A DNA stretch of 64,000 nucleotides from Massilia norwichensis (GTDB lineage: Bacteria; Pseudomonadota; Gammaproteobacteria; Burkholderiales; Burkholderiaceae_D): contig NZ_JANUGX010000026.1 of the NCBI RefSeq assembly GCF_024753245.1, positions 43,092 to 107,091 of the forward strand. The letters are read 5' to 3'. Below are positions 1 through 7,595 of this stretch, in pieces. The notes beneath the pieces were generated by a model, which saw only the letters and a program-made list of their open reading frames with translations, had not been told where the DNA came from and ran no database searches. The stretch's first letter is position 1. Each line of letters opens with the position of its first letter. A program made the translations under genes and the position numbers.

Positions 1-639
1 GCAGGTGCGGCAGGCGGCGCAGGCTCGTCGGCCACCAACACCGCAGGCGCTGGCGCAGCCGGCGGCGAAGCGACCGCAGGCACCGGCGGCGCCGGTTCGG
101 GCCACGCCAGCACCGGCGGTGCCGGCGCGGGCAACACTGCCGGCGCCTCGGGTGCCGCAGGTGCGGGCGCATCGGGCACCTCGACTGCCGGCAACGGCGG
201 CGCAGGCGCGGCTGGCGGCTCGGGTGCAGCCGGCGGCAACGGCGCAGCCAGCGGCTCGGCTTCGAACACTGCAGGCCTGGGCGGCGCAAGCGGCTCGGCA
301 GGCTCGGGTGAAGCGACCGGCGGTGCAGCCACCAATGGCGGCTCGACCGGCGGCGCAGGCGGTGCAGGCGGTGCGGGTGGCTCGACCACCGGCGGCCGTG
401 GCGGCGACCTGGCTGCGATCACCACCGGCTACGGCGCCAACGGTGCCGGCGGTGCGGGTGCAGGCGGCAACGGCGGCTCGAACAGCGTCAACGCAGGCAC
501 CTTCAACATGTCGAACAACATGAGCGGCGCCGGCCAGAACGCGGCAGGCATCATGGTGATCAGCCAGAACACCGGCATCTCTTCCCTGGTCCAGCAAAGC
601 GTCAACGTCCAGAGCAACATGAACGTCGGCGGCCAGTAA
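1..639 (+). CDS. Gly/Ala-rich repetitive exported protein, C-terminal part (candidate amyloid/fibre subunit)
   Basis: The frame is open from base 1 to a TAA at 637-639, so the 5' end and any signal peptide lie outside the window. The visible 212 residues are about three-quarters Gly, Ala, Ser and Thr in irregular GGAG/GAGA runs with no cysteine. They end in a different, Asn/Gln-rich tail of about 50 residues containing NMSNNMSGAGQN and then VISQNTG...VQQSVNVQ. That tail matches the end of the next gene's product. With a C39-type peptidase remnant and a FapF-like barrel downstream, I infer the major extracellular subunit of a Fap-like fibre or surface layer. A silk-like or PGRS-like structural protein without amyloid character is the main alternative. 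Low complexity makes the family assignment weak, but the reading frame is secure. Confidence 0.6.
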   Translation, partial: AGAAGGAGSSATNTAGAGAAGGEATAGTGGAGSGHASTGGAGAGNTAGASGAAGAGASGTSTAGNGGAGAAGGSGAAGGNGAASGSASNTAGLGGASGSAGSGEATGGAATNGGSTGGAGGAGGAGGSTTGGRGGDLAAITTGYGANGAGGAGAGGNGGSNSVNAGTFNMSNNMSGAGQNAAGIMVISQNTGISSLVQQSVNVQSNMNVGGQ

Positions 640-662
640 TCCTGGCATAAGTGAAACGGAAG

Positions 663-684
663 CCGCGCCTTCGGGCGCGGTTTT
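663..684 (+). terminator. Intrinsic terminator or attenuator after the repeat-protein gene
   Basis: A perfect 7-bp GC stem (CCGCGCC / GGCGCGG) closes on a TTCG tetraloop and is followed by TTTT. It sits 24 bases after the stop of the repeat-protein gene and about 40 bases before the next start codon. In a single operon it would lower expression of the downstream genes relative to the major subunit. Confidence 0.7.
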
Positions 685-721
685 CGCGGACCTGAAGTAG
701 AAGAGCAAACGGGGGTAAAGA

Positions 722-1153
722 ATGCAGCAATCATTCAACCAGGGAGTCGCCAGGCGCTTGTGCAGCATCGCTGTGCTCGCGCTGCTGTCGGCGCCGGCCT
801 TTGCCGGACCGGCCGAAGTTCAGGCCGGCCAGGAAGGGGCAGCCCAGGCACCAGCCAGGCAGGATGCGAAGCTGGACGCCGCGGCACCCGCCAATGCCGG
901 CCTCAGCCTCGATTTCGGCCCGGCGGCCGACCTCGACAAGCTCGAGCAGTCGCGCGGCGGCGCCGAGACCAAGAACGACATGAAGCTGGACGGTGTCGTG
1001 ACCGGTAACAGCGCCACCAACGTCAGTACCGGTGCCAACATGATCGACAACGGTGCTTTCTCGAACATGTCCGGGATCCCGGTGGTCATCCAGAACAGCG
1101 GAGCGAACGTGCTGATCCAGAGTGCCACCATCATCAACGTGCAATTCAAATGA
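722..1153 (+). CDS. Small exported protein with the same C-terminal motif (candidate minor subunit)
   Basis: The product is 143 residues with a clear signal peptide (basic RR near residue 11, hydrophobic core, likely cleavage after APAFA). The middle is charged and Ala-rich. The last 40 residues carry GNSATNVSTGANMI and then SGIPVVIQNSGANVLIQ followed by a terminal INVQFK. This lines up with the tail of the upstream Gly/Ala-rich protein: a small residue, GI, V, a QN pair, G, L[VI]Q and a final NVQ. A purine-rich GGGGGTAAAG precedes the ATG. The TGA overlaps the ATG of the peptidase remnant (ATGA), so the two are translationally coupled. By position it could be a minor fibre subunit, nucleator or chaperone; I do not recognise a named family. 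Confidence 0.7.
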   Translation: MQQSFNQGVARRLCSIAVLALLSAPAFAGPAEVQAGQEGAAQAPARQDAKLDAAAPANAGLSLDFGPAADLDKLEQSRGGAETKNDMKLDGVVTGNSATNVSTGANMIDNGAFSNMSGIPVVIQNSGANVLIQSATIINVQFK

Positions 1154-1365
1154 AGCTTAGCGCCCCGCTGATGCTGAATGCGCTGCTGTGCGCATCGATG
1201 GGCGCCACCTGCGCGAAGGCAGCCGACCTGCCGATCGTGGGTGGCGCCCGTTTTAACGTTCCCGTCCACAGCCTCAAGGAACTGAAATTCGTTTCCACGA
1301 CCCGTCAGCAGTATGACTTCAGCTGCGGCTCGGCCGCGCTGGCCACCCTGCTGACTCACCACTAG
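1150..1365 (+). pseudogene. Truncated C39-family peptidase (FapD-like), N-terminal fragment
   Basis: The 71-residue product has a signal peptide (cleavage near AKA, residue 24) and then the start of a C39 cysteine-peptidase domain: TRQQYDFSCGSAALATLL with the catalytic Cys in FSCGSA. It stops right after LLTHH, where family members normally continue with a Tyr and more than 100 further residues carrying the catalytic His and Asp. Those are absent, so the product cannot be a working peptidase. The bases just past the break (from about 1362) read in another frame as LAIGVSLVLAAFPAGAQS, which is a signal-peptide core belonging to the next gene. This indicates a deletion that joined the middle of this gene to the start of the barrel gene. 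An assembly error across a repetitive locus would look the same. Confidence 0.75.
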
Positions 1366-1373
1366 CGATTGGC

Positions 1374-2759
1374 GTGAGCCTTGTCCTGGCGGCCTTTCCC
1401 GCCGGCGCGCAGTCGCCCGATCTAATGGAACAGCTGAAGATCATGCGACAACAGCTGGAAGAACAACGCGCACGTGTCGACGCCCTCGAGCGTCAGCTGC
1501 GCGCCAACGGGGTCGCTGGCCCCTCGCAACTCGACAACATGCGCGGCACCGGCAACCCGCAGCAACCCGCCACGGCGACCGTACCGCTGGCCTCGCCGAT
1601 CGCCGTGCCGGTGAGCGGCCAGGCCTCGGCAAGCGCGCCGGCGCCCGCCTCCGGCGCGTCGCTGGATCTGATGCGCGGCCTCGGCGGTGCCCCGATCGCC
1701 GATGCCGGTCAGCAGATGAACAATGGCAGCGCCCCGCCGCCGTCGCCGCAACCGATCAATAGCGGCAACACGGTCGGCCGTCCGCCCAGCGCGGAGAGCC
1801 GCGCGCCGCAGGTGGCGCCGATCTTCGAAAGCCCGGGCGTGCTGACGCCGCGCGGCAAACTGGTGTTCGAGCCCTCGCTGCAGTACGGCTATTCGTCGAG
1901 CAACCGCGTCGCCCTGATCGGCTACACGGTGATTCCAGCCCTGCTGATCGGCCTGCTGGACGTGCGCGAAGTCAAGCGCAACACCACCACCGGTGCCGCC
2001 ACCTTCCGCTACGGCTTCGACAACCGCCTGGAACTGGAAGCCAAGATCCCCTATGTCTACCGCAGCGACGCCACTGTCAGCCGCGAGCTGTTCACCGGCA
2101 CCGCCACCGAACGCGCCTTCAACACCAGCGGCAGCGGCGTCGGCGACGTCGAACTCGGCTGGCGCTACCAGCTGAACGACGGCGGCATCGACAAGCCCTA
2201 TTACATTGCCGGCCTGCGCTTCAAGTCTCGCACCGGCCGCGACCCGTTCCAGGTCGTGACCGACTGCCAGACCCGCTGCGTGGGCGAGAACGTCACCGGC
2301 ACCGGCCTGCCGCTGGACCTGCCGACCGGCTCCGGCTTCTACTCGATGCAGCCGAGCGTGACCTGGCTGTTGCCGTCCGACCCGGCGATCTTCTTCGGCA
2401 GCTTCAGCTACACCCACAACTTCAAGCGCGGCAATATCTACCGCACGGTGCTGAACGGCGAGAAGGAATACCTGGGCGAAGTGAAGCCGGGCGACGTGTT
2501 CGGCTTTAACTTCGGTATGGGCCTGGCGCTGAACGAGAAGGCCTCGTTCAGCATCGGCTACGACCACAACTCGGTGGGCCGCACCAAGCAAGGCGGCCAG
2601 GTGGTGCCGGGTTCGGTGCGCATGCAGCTGGGCACCCTGCTGCTGGGCTACTCCTACCGCCTGAGCGACAAGCGCACGCTGAACGTGTCCGTCGGCGCCG
2701 GCCTGACCCGCGATACGCCGGACGTCACGCTGATGGTCCGGATGCCGTTCTCGTTCTGA
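1374..2759 (+). CDS. FapF-like outer-membrane beta-barrel transporter with N-terminal coiled coil
   Basis: From a GTG at 1374 the product is 461 residues. After a hydrophobic stretch ending AAFPAGAQS there is a heptad-rich helix at about residues 18-45 (EQLKIMRQQLEEQRARV), a Pro/Ala/Ser linker to about 150, then a region of alternating aromatic/polar strands ending in a C-terminal Phe, typical of outer-membrane barrels. Coiled coil, linker and barrel in that order is the FapF layout, which forms a trimeric pore for amyloid subunits. The GTG has no good ribosome site and the signal peptide lacks a basic N-region. In the same frame LAIGV precedes it, so the true start was probably lost in the deletion described for the upstream peptidase. 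A phenol-degradation-type porin (MetA family) is an alternative for the barrel alone. Confidence 0.65.
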   Translation: MSLVLAAFPAGAQSPDLMEQLKIMRQQLEEQRARVDALERQLRANGVAGPSQLDNMRGTGNPQQPATATVPLASPIAVPVSGQASASAPAPASGASLDLMRGLGGAPIADAGQQMNNGSAPPPSPQPINSGNTVGRPPSAESRAPQVAPIFESPGVLTPRGKLVFEPSLQYGYSSSNRVALIGYTVIPALLIGLLDVREVKRNTTTGAATFRYGFDNRLELEAKIPYVYRSDATVSRELFTGTATERAFNTSGSGVGDVELGWRYQLNDGGIDKPYYIAGLRFKSRTGRDPFQVVTDCQTRCVGENVTGTGLPLDLPTGSGFYSMQPSVTWLLPSDPAIFFGSFSYTHNFKRGNIYRTVLNGEKEYLGEVKPGDVFGFNFGMGLALNEKASFSIGYDHNSVGRTKQGGQVVPGSVRMQLGTLLLGYSYRLSDKRTLNVSVGAGLTRDTPDVTLMVRMPFSF

Positions 2760-2773
2760 CGCAAGCGCCAATG

Positions 2774-2813
2774 AAAACGGCGCGCCGCCCTCGCGGGCTG
2801 GCGCGCCGTTTTT
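2774..2813 (+). terminator. Intrinsic terminator of the Fap-like operon
   Basis: A 10-bp stem ACGGCGCGCC / GGCGCGCCGT is flanked by AAAA on the left and TTTTT on the right, starting 15 bases after the barrel stop codon. The poly-A on the other side means it can also serve the leftward hydroxylase gene whose stop is at 2829. Confidence 0.85.
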
Positions 2814-2828
2814 ATGTGACGCGTTCTT

Positions 2829-3725
2829 TTAAATGTAGTAGACCAGCGCAGCCAGGGCGATCACCAGACCGACCTTGGTGGCCTTGTAGGCGGTCTTGTT
2901 CCAGGCTTTATAGCGGCGGCGGTACTGGCCCATCACGAAAGAGATGCGGAACAGCTTGCTCACCAGGCCGGTCTGGTCGCCGCTTTCGTTCGGCGAAGCG
3001 GCGGCCGTCATCATGGTGCGGCCCAGCCAGCGGTTGATGCCGCCCATGCCGAAGCGCAGCGGACGCTCGACGTCGCAGAACAGGATCACGCGATCCCGGC
3101 CGCTGGTGTTCTCGGCCCAGTGGATGAAGGTCTCGTCGAAGATCACACCCTGCCCGTCGCGCCAGCTGTAGCGCTGGCCGTCGACTTCGATGAAGCAGCG
3201 GTCGTCGTTCGGCGTGGCCAGGCCCAGGTGGTAGCGCATCGAGCCGGCGAAGGGGTCGCGGTGCGGGTTCAGCCTGGCGCCATGCGGCAGCTCGGCGAAC
3301 ATCGCCGCCTTGACCGAGGGGATGCCCTGCAGCAGCGCATAGGTCTTCGGGCACAGGCGCTCGGCCGACGGGTGGCTGGCATCGTACCACTTCAGGTAGA
3401 AGCGCTTCCAGCCGGTCTTGAAGAAGGAGTTGAAGCCGGCGTCGTTGTTCTGCTCGGAGGCCTTGATTTTCTGCAGCGCGACCAGGTTCAGCGCTTCCTC
3501 GCGGATCACCTCCCAGTTCTCTTCCAGGACCTTGAGTTCGGGGAACTCGCGGACCGGGATGTAAGGCGTACTCGGCACCCGGGAGAACAGATGCATGAAG
3601 ATATTGATCGGCGCCATGAACGACGAGTGGTCGAACAGCTGGCGGCCGAACGGGAGACGGACCTTACCGCGGAAATGGATATGCAGGACCGAAAGGATGA
3701 GAAAACCTACGACTGCCCACTTCAT
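2829..3725 (-). CDS. lpxO: LpxO-like aspartyl/asparaginyl beta-hydroxylase (lipid A 2-hydroxylase family)
   Basis: The 298-residue protein has one N-terminal hydrophobic segment (about residues 1-18) and a C-terminal double-stranded beta-helix domain. The Fe(II) ligands are visible as H155-x-D157 in LNPHRDPF and H202 in FIHWAENTSG, with the 2-oxoglutarate-binding Arg about eight residues later (GRDR). Length, membrane anchor and motif order match LpxO, which hydroxylates the 2-position of a secondary acyl chain of lipid A at the inner membrane. The same family includes uncharacterised hydroxylases, so the substrate is inferred. It stands alone, with its own upstream region at 3726-3850. Confidence 0.75.
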   Translation of the reverse strand: MKWAVVGFLILSVLHIHFRGKVRLPFGRQLFDHSSFMAPINIFMHLFSRVPSTPYIPVREFPELKVLEENWEVIREEALNLVALQKIKASEQNNDAGFNSFFKTGWKRFYLKWYDASHPSAERLCPKTYALLQGIPSVKAAMFAELPHGARLNPHRDPFAGSMRYHLGLATPNDDRCFIEVDGQRYSWRDGQGVIFDETFIHWAENTSGRDRVILFCDVERPLRFGMGGINRWLGRTMMTAAASPNESGDQTGLVSKLFRISFVMGQYRRRYKAWNKTAYKATKVGLVIALAALVYYI

Positions 3726-3850
3726 TACGCCTCCACATGCACCTGACTAAACGGAGCGCAAGGATACCATAGGCGAGGCACGGGCGTTCGCCGACCCTCC
3801 ACCTATTCGGCGGAGCAGCCGGCGTCGAGCTGCGAATTGTCGCTATTATG

Positions 3851-4078
3851 TCAGTGCATCGTCGACGTGACGGCATAACCCTTCTCGGCCAGCTGGCCGC
3901 TCAGGTTCTGGATGTCGTAATCGTCGATCTGCTGGGCGTCGTCGTCCACCTCGACAGCGCGGGCTTCGACTTCCCAGTCGGTATTCGTGGCTTCCTCGGG
4001 AATGTTCTTGGTTTCGGGCACCGCCAGGTACGAGAACTTTCCGTCCTGTTCGGCTCTGCGGTAAATATCCAGACGCAT
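3851..4078 (-). CDS. Small conserved protein (DUF6139-like), 75 aa
   Basis: The start is set at the ATG at 4078 (MRLDIYRRAEQ) because AAAGGA lies just upstream. A longer frame to 4171 has no such site. The protein is acidic, has no membrane segment or signal peptide, and contains PEEATNTDWE and a second half with DDDAQQIDDYDIQ. It resembles the short DUF6139 proteins of Burkholderiales, a recollection of the family rather than a search result. Function is unknown and neighbours give no hint. Confidence 0.65.
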   Translation of the reverse strand: MRLDIYRRAEQDGKFSYLAVPETKNIPEEATNTDWEVEARAVEVDDDAQQIDDYDIQNLSGQLAEKGYAVTSTMH

Positions 4079-4192
4079 AGTCGTATCCTTTCTAAGCATG
4101 GCTGAGGGATTCAAGCCATCAGTATGCCCACGATAGGCGAAGGACGGAGCACAGTCTGTTAACCGACGCACACTGGCTTAAGGACAGGAAAC

Positions 4193-4396
4193 TCAACGTC
4201 CCGGCGAGGCGCCCAGCACCCGCGCCGGCAGCATGACGATGGCGCGCAGCAGCGCAAACACGGCCTCCACGCCAATGCCGAGCAGCCGGAACGGCAGCAG
4301 GATCAGCCAGACCACCGGATACAGGATCAGCGCCAGCAGGGCCAGCGGCCAGCACAGGAACAGCAAGACCAACCAGGCGAGGAATCCGAGCATCAT
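4193..4396 (-). CDS. Small hydrophobic membrane protein, 67 aa
   Basis: The product is almost wholly hydrophobic: a first segment rich in Leu and Trp (LAWLVLLFLCWPLALLALIL), a short turn with FRLL, and a second segment up to LPARVLG, so one or two helices in the inner membrane. Two adjacent ATG codons (4396 and 4393) follow AAGGAG; the second has the better spacing, so the product may be one residue shorter. Family unknown. Confidence 0.55.
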   Translation of the reverse strand: MMLGFLAWLVLLFLCWPLALLALILYPVVWLILLPFRLLGIGVEAVFALLRAIVMLPARVLGASPGR

Positions 4397-4536
4397 GCGC
4401 TCCTTCAGGTAAGAGGATCTTCGATGCCGTGACTGTAATGACAAGCGTCCGGCCAGGCAAGCGGGATGCGATGGAATGCCGCCGGTGCGGATAAACGGAG
4501 AAAATCCGATGGTGAATGGCACGGACTGTGCCGGCT

Positions 4537-5463
4537 TCAAGCGTCTGCCAACACCTGCGCCAGTTCCGTCTTGTTGCGCAGTCCGAGCTTCACATACACC
4601 GCATGCAGTTGATTGCGCACCGTCGAGGGCGACACACTGAATTCGATGGCAATTTCCTTGTACGTCGCACCCGCGACGGCCATGGTGGCGACCCGCCATT
4701 CGGCTGCGCTAAGGGTGGGTGCAGCACGTCTTTGCAGGCGCACGAACATGAAATTGCCTGACAACGTCGCTGTCGCGCTCAGGCTGCCGGCACTGAAGCG
4801 ACCGCGTGCCTTCAAGGCATCCATCAGTGCTTCCGGCACATGCGGCGGGCGCCAGTTCGGCCAGGCGGCGTCCAGTAGCTGATAGGCGGCGGGACTGGCG
4901 CTGAGCAGGACGCCATCGGTCGCCGCAACCGCGCAGGCCGGACCGGGGTCGCCCGTGTGCAGTCGGCGATTGATGCTGTTCGCGAGCAGCAGATGCGGCA
5001 AGACTTCATCGCCGCGCCGCGCCAGCCTGGCCGGATCGACGCTGCGCTTCAGCGCCCCCGCCCACAGCGTGACGGCATCCGTCAGCGTCCCGAACGGCAC
5101 GCCCGGCGTCAGCGTGAAAACGTTCCACGAATCGTAGCGCCGGATATACCGCTCGAAGGATGGATCATGCGCATAGTCCCGCGAGCAGGTGTGGACGGTT
5201 CGACCACCGTTCGACAGGCTGTTGAGAATGGCCGGATCGCCGTCGGGCAGGTTTTCGCGGTCCCGCACGCGCTCCAGCGGGACGTCGTGACGGTGCAGGC
5301 TCAGGATGCGTGCCCGGCCTGCGGCCTCGAACGTGCCGTGGCCGAACATCCCGGAATGGACCGGCAGTACTTTGCGGACGACGCCAAACGCGACTTCGGC
5401 AAATTCGACCGGCGCCAGGTCCTGCGCGGCGGTATACAGCGCGAATAACGAGCGCTCGCTCAT
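4537..5463 (-). CDS. LuxR-type HTH transcriptional regulator
   Basis: The product is 308 residues. The last 60 form a GerE/LuxR helix-turn-helix: LSAAEWRVATMAVAGATYKE, then IAIEFSVSPSTVRNQLHAVY with the recognition helix, then VKLGLRNKTELAQ. The N-terminal 240 residues show no acyl-homoserine-lactone or receiver signature I can recognise, so the signal is unknown. It is likely a soluble cytoplasmic DNA-binding protein. No obvious target is adjacent; the two lipoprotein genes upstream on the same strand end 160 bases away. An AT-rich imperfect inverted repeat at 5551-5570 lies in its promoter region and could be an autoregulatory site. Confidence 0.8.
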   Translation of the reverse strand: MSERSLFALYTAAQDLAPVEFAEVAFGVVRKVLPVHSGMFGHGTFEAAGRARILSLHRHDVPLERVRDRENLPDGDPAILNSLSNGGRTVHTCSRDYAHDPSFERYIRRYDSWNVFTLTPGVPFGTLTDAVTLWAGALKRSVDPARLARRGDEVLPHLLLANSINRRLHTGDPGPACAVAATDGVLLSASPAAYQLLDAAWPNWRPPHVPEALMDALKARGRFSAGSLSATATLSGNFMFVRLQRRAAPTLSAAEWRVATMAVAGATYKEIAIEFSVSPSTVRNQLHAVYVKLGLRNKTELAQVLADA

Positions 5464-5550
5464 GCCGGCCGGCCTCGCCGCAAGGCGCTTTTCTGCATTG
5501 GGCCGTGAGTATCAATGCAATATGGATCAGGAAGCATCGCTGTCGAAAAG

Positions 5551-5570
5551 TTGTAATTAAACAATTATAA
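5551..5570. promoter_or_regulatory. AT-rich imperfect inverted repeat upstream of the LuxR-type gene
   Basis: TTGTAATT and AATTATAA flank AAAC, with seven of eight positions paired. It is a rare AT-rich island in GC-rich DNA, about 90 bases before the regulator's start. It could be an operator or simply promoter DNA. Confidence 0.3.
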
Positions 5571-5624
5571 CTCCACGTTCATGTTCTATTGACATGCTTC
5601 CTGCATCTTTCGATTAACGGGCTA

Positions 5625-6530
5625 TCAAGCTTTCGATTTGCGCAGCTGGTCGGTGTCCAAAAAGAACAGCGTTTCGAACTTGCCGTCCTTCTTGACCCCG
5701 AATTCGAGCGCTTCGACATCCACGTCGAGACCCGCTTCGACGCCGTCCCGGTCGAGCAAAGGTGATCGGTCGCTGTTGAAACCCTTGATCCGGCCATAGA
5801 CACGCATGATCGGCGTCTGCCCTTCGCGCATCGATTCGATTTCCTTCGCTTTCTCGAGGGGCACCCTGACGGTGAATTGCATATAGCCGTGGTTATCCCC
5901 TGTCAGCCCGAGCGTATCGAATACTGTCCGGTAACTCAGCGCGTAGCGGTATTTCTTGTCGGTGACATAGTTCACCACCCAGGACGAGCTGCGTTTCTGG
6001 ATGACGATGTAATACTCGCCATTCGTCACGTCGGGCCCGCTGATCGCTACATCACTGCCGAGCACGCTGAAAAGAGCACGGTCGTTTTTCTGGTCCGCTG
6101 CAATGCTCGCCTTCAAGCGCTCGGCGGCGGCCTGCTTCGTGAATTCATTGCTCGCCTGCGATACCTCGGGATGCCCGATGCCTGCCAGGGTCACCCAATC
6201 GGGCTTCTCGCTGGATGTGGCATGGCGCATCCAGTTTGTCACGTATTGTTGGAAAGCCGCCTCGGGCAATTTGCGGTATTCCGCCTTGTTGGCTTCGGTG
6301 ACCTCCTGCCGGATACAAGCGGCGTATTTCGGCGGCACCGCAAAGAGAGATGTCAGGGCGATGTTGCTGACGGTGCCAAACCGTTCGGTCTGCTTAAAAT
6401 GCTGGGTCGGTTCCGCCGTCGCAGCAGCCGGCTCGGCTGCTGCGACCGGTTCGGCATCCTTCTTGCCGCAGGCCGATAACGTGAGTGCGGCGGCCACGGC
6501 GAGCGCCATGTAAGTCTGCTTGGATGTCAT
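5625..6530 (-). CDS. Lipoprotein of unknown function, 301 aa
   Basis: A lipobox LSAC places the lipidated cysteine at residue 21, after a short hydrophobic core. The mature protein begins with a Lys/Glu/Ala-rich linker. The rest is mixed alpha/beta with several aromatic strands (YYIVIQKRSSSWVVNYV) and no catalytic motif I recognise. AGGA sits just before the ATG. It starts 17 bases after the stop of the metalloprotease lipoprotein gene, so the two are probably one operon and act together in the periplasm or on the outer membrane. Confidence 0.65.
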   Translation of the reverse strand: MTSKQTYMALAVAAALTLSACGKKDAEPVAAAEPAAATAEPTQHFKQTERFGTVSNIALTSLFAVPPKYAACIRQEVTEANKAEYRKLPEAAFQQYVTNWMRHATSSEKPDWVTLAGIGHPEVSQASNEFTKQAAAERLKASIAADQKNDRALFSVLGSDVAISGPDVTNGEYYIVIQKRSSSWVVNYVTDKKYRYALSYRTVFDTLGLTGDNHGYMQFTVRVPLEKAKEIESMREGQTPIMRVYGRIKGFNSDRSPLLDRDGVEAGLDVDVEALEFGVKKDGKFETLFFLDTDQLRKSKA

Positions 6531-6547
6531 GTTTTTCCTGGGGCGTT

Positions 6548-7270
6548 TCAGTTGGGGGCGTGTTTCACGACGAGATTCGCGGCCGTGGTCGATTGGGGAT
6601 TTGCATAGAGCGTGGTCAGCACGTCCCAGAACAAGGCTGGCACGTCAATGCCCACGCCAAAGCCGGGGAAATGGTTGGCAAGGCCGAGCGCATGGCCGAA
6701 TTCATGCGTCACGATGGCTTGCGTAACGTCGCAATGACCATTTCCGAGATTGATGAATACCGGGCTCGATGTAATGCCGTTATCCACCCCCGGCATGATC
6801 ATGCTGCCCTGGTTAGGCGCCGTCGAAACATTGGCGCAATAAGCCAGATAGTCCGTCGATCCAGGCGGCACAAAGGACGTGCCGTAACTGACGTGGATGT
6901 AATTGCCGCTGGCCGGAACGCTATTGCTGATATCGAGTACCAGCAAGCCGCTCAGCTTGGCATTGAGCTGGGACACGCTGGTGGCGACCTTGTTCGCATA
7001 ATCCTGTTCGGTCGCGCTGGCGGCAGATGGCGGCGGAATATGGACTGTCACATGGCGCGCCGGCGCGCCTGCCCAGCGCCATGTACCAGGCAGCCGCCCG
7101 TTCGCGCCCGGAACGAAATCGATATTGCTCGACTGGATACTCGCGACTATTTGGGCATCGGTCACCGCTTGATTGGTACCGGCGTTTCCGGCGTCTGATT
7201 GGCCACCGCCGCAAGCGGATAAAAGCACCGCCATACCCAATACGCCAATCGATTGCATGAGTGTAGACAT
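6548..7270 (-). CDS. Predicted zinc metalloprotease lipoprotein
   Basis: The 240-residue product has a lipobox LLSAC (Cys20) and a Gly/Ser-rich linker. Near the C-terminus is THEFGHALGLANH, which holds the zinc-protease HExxH (H189, E190, H193) and a Gly at 196. The third His falls at 200, one residue later than in the classical metzincin pattern HExxHxxGxxH. I also see no clear Met-turn after it (the following stretch is FWDVLTTLYANPQ). It is therefore best called matrixin-like. It is probably anchored in the outer membrane or periplasm and co-transcribed with the lipoprotein gene downstream. The ribosome site before the ATG is weak. Confidence 0.7.
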   Translation of the reverse strand: MSTLMQSIGVLGMAVLLSACGGGQSDAGNAGTNQAVTDAQIVASIQSSNIDFVPGANGRLPGTWRWAGAPARHVTVHIPPPSAASATEQDYANKVATSVSQLNAKLSGLLVLDISNSVPASGNYIHVSYGTSFVPPGSTDYLAYCANVSTAPNQGSMIMPGVDNGITSSPVFINLGNGHCDVTQAIVTHEFGHALGLANHFPGFGVGIDVPALFWDVLTTLYANPQSTTAANLVVKHAPN

Positions 7271-7595
7271 ATTATTTGAAATGTTTTATGAAAAGAAATT
7301 CGCCTCGTATCGCGCAGAAATTATGCGACGAGTGCGGATGCAATTCCATGGAACGGATGTGCTAAAGACGCGGTGTGCAGCACTGCAGCGTCAATGCGTA
7401 CGCGAATGCGCCATTCACGCGCTCGCGTGAAATGGGGTTAGTGACTAGGAGCGTGTGACAAGCGCCGGCGGTTCGCGGCAGTCACGCGAAGACGGGGACC
7501 GCGGGCGCGGCCGTCTTTGCATCGGGAGAGGATAAGGAGGAGGCGCCGGCCCGGAACCGCCGTGCGCCCAACATATTTCAGGTGCGGATCGTCGC
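7271..7595. other. Non-coding gap between methyltransferase and metalloprotease genes
   Basis: About 325 bases without a supportable gene. It must hold the 3' end of the methyltransferase transcript and the promoter of the lipoprotein pair. The part next to 7270 is AT-rich. A bulged hairpin is visible around 7412-7434 (CATTCACG / CGTGAAATG), but it lacks a T-run, so I do not call it a terminator. Confidence 0.5.

Noticed and set aside
5..523. 172-aa Ala/Pro/Arg-rich reading frame on the + strand
   Set aside because: It is the shifted frame of the Gly/Ala-rich gene; Gly/Ala codons read one base off give Arg/Pro/Gln runs. The frame ending at 639 has the sensible tail and stop.
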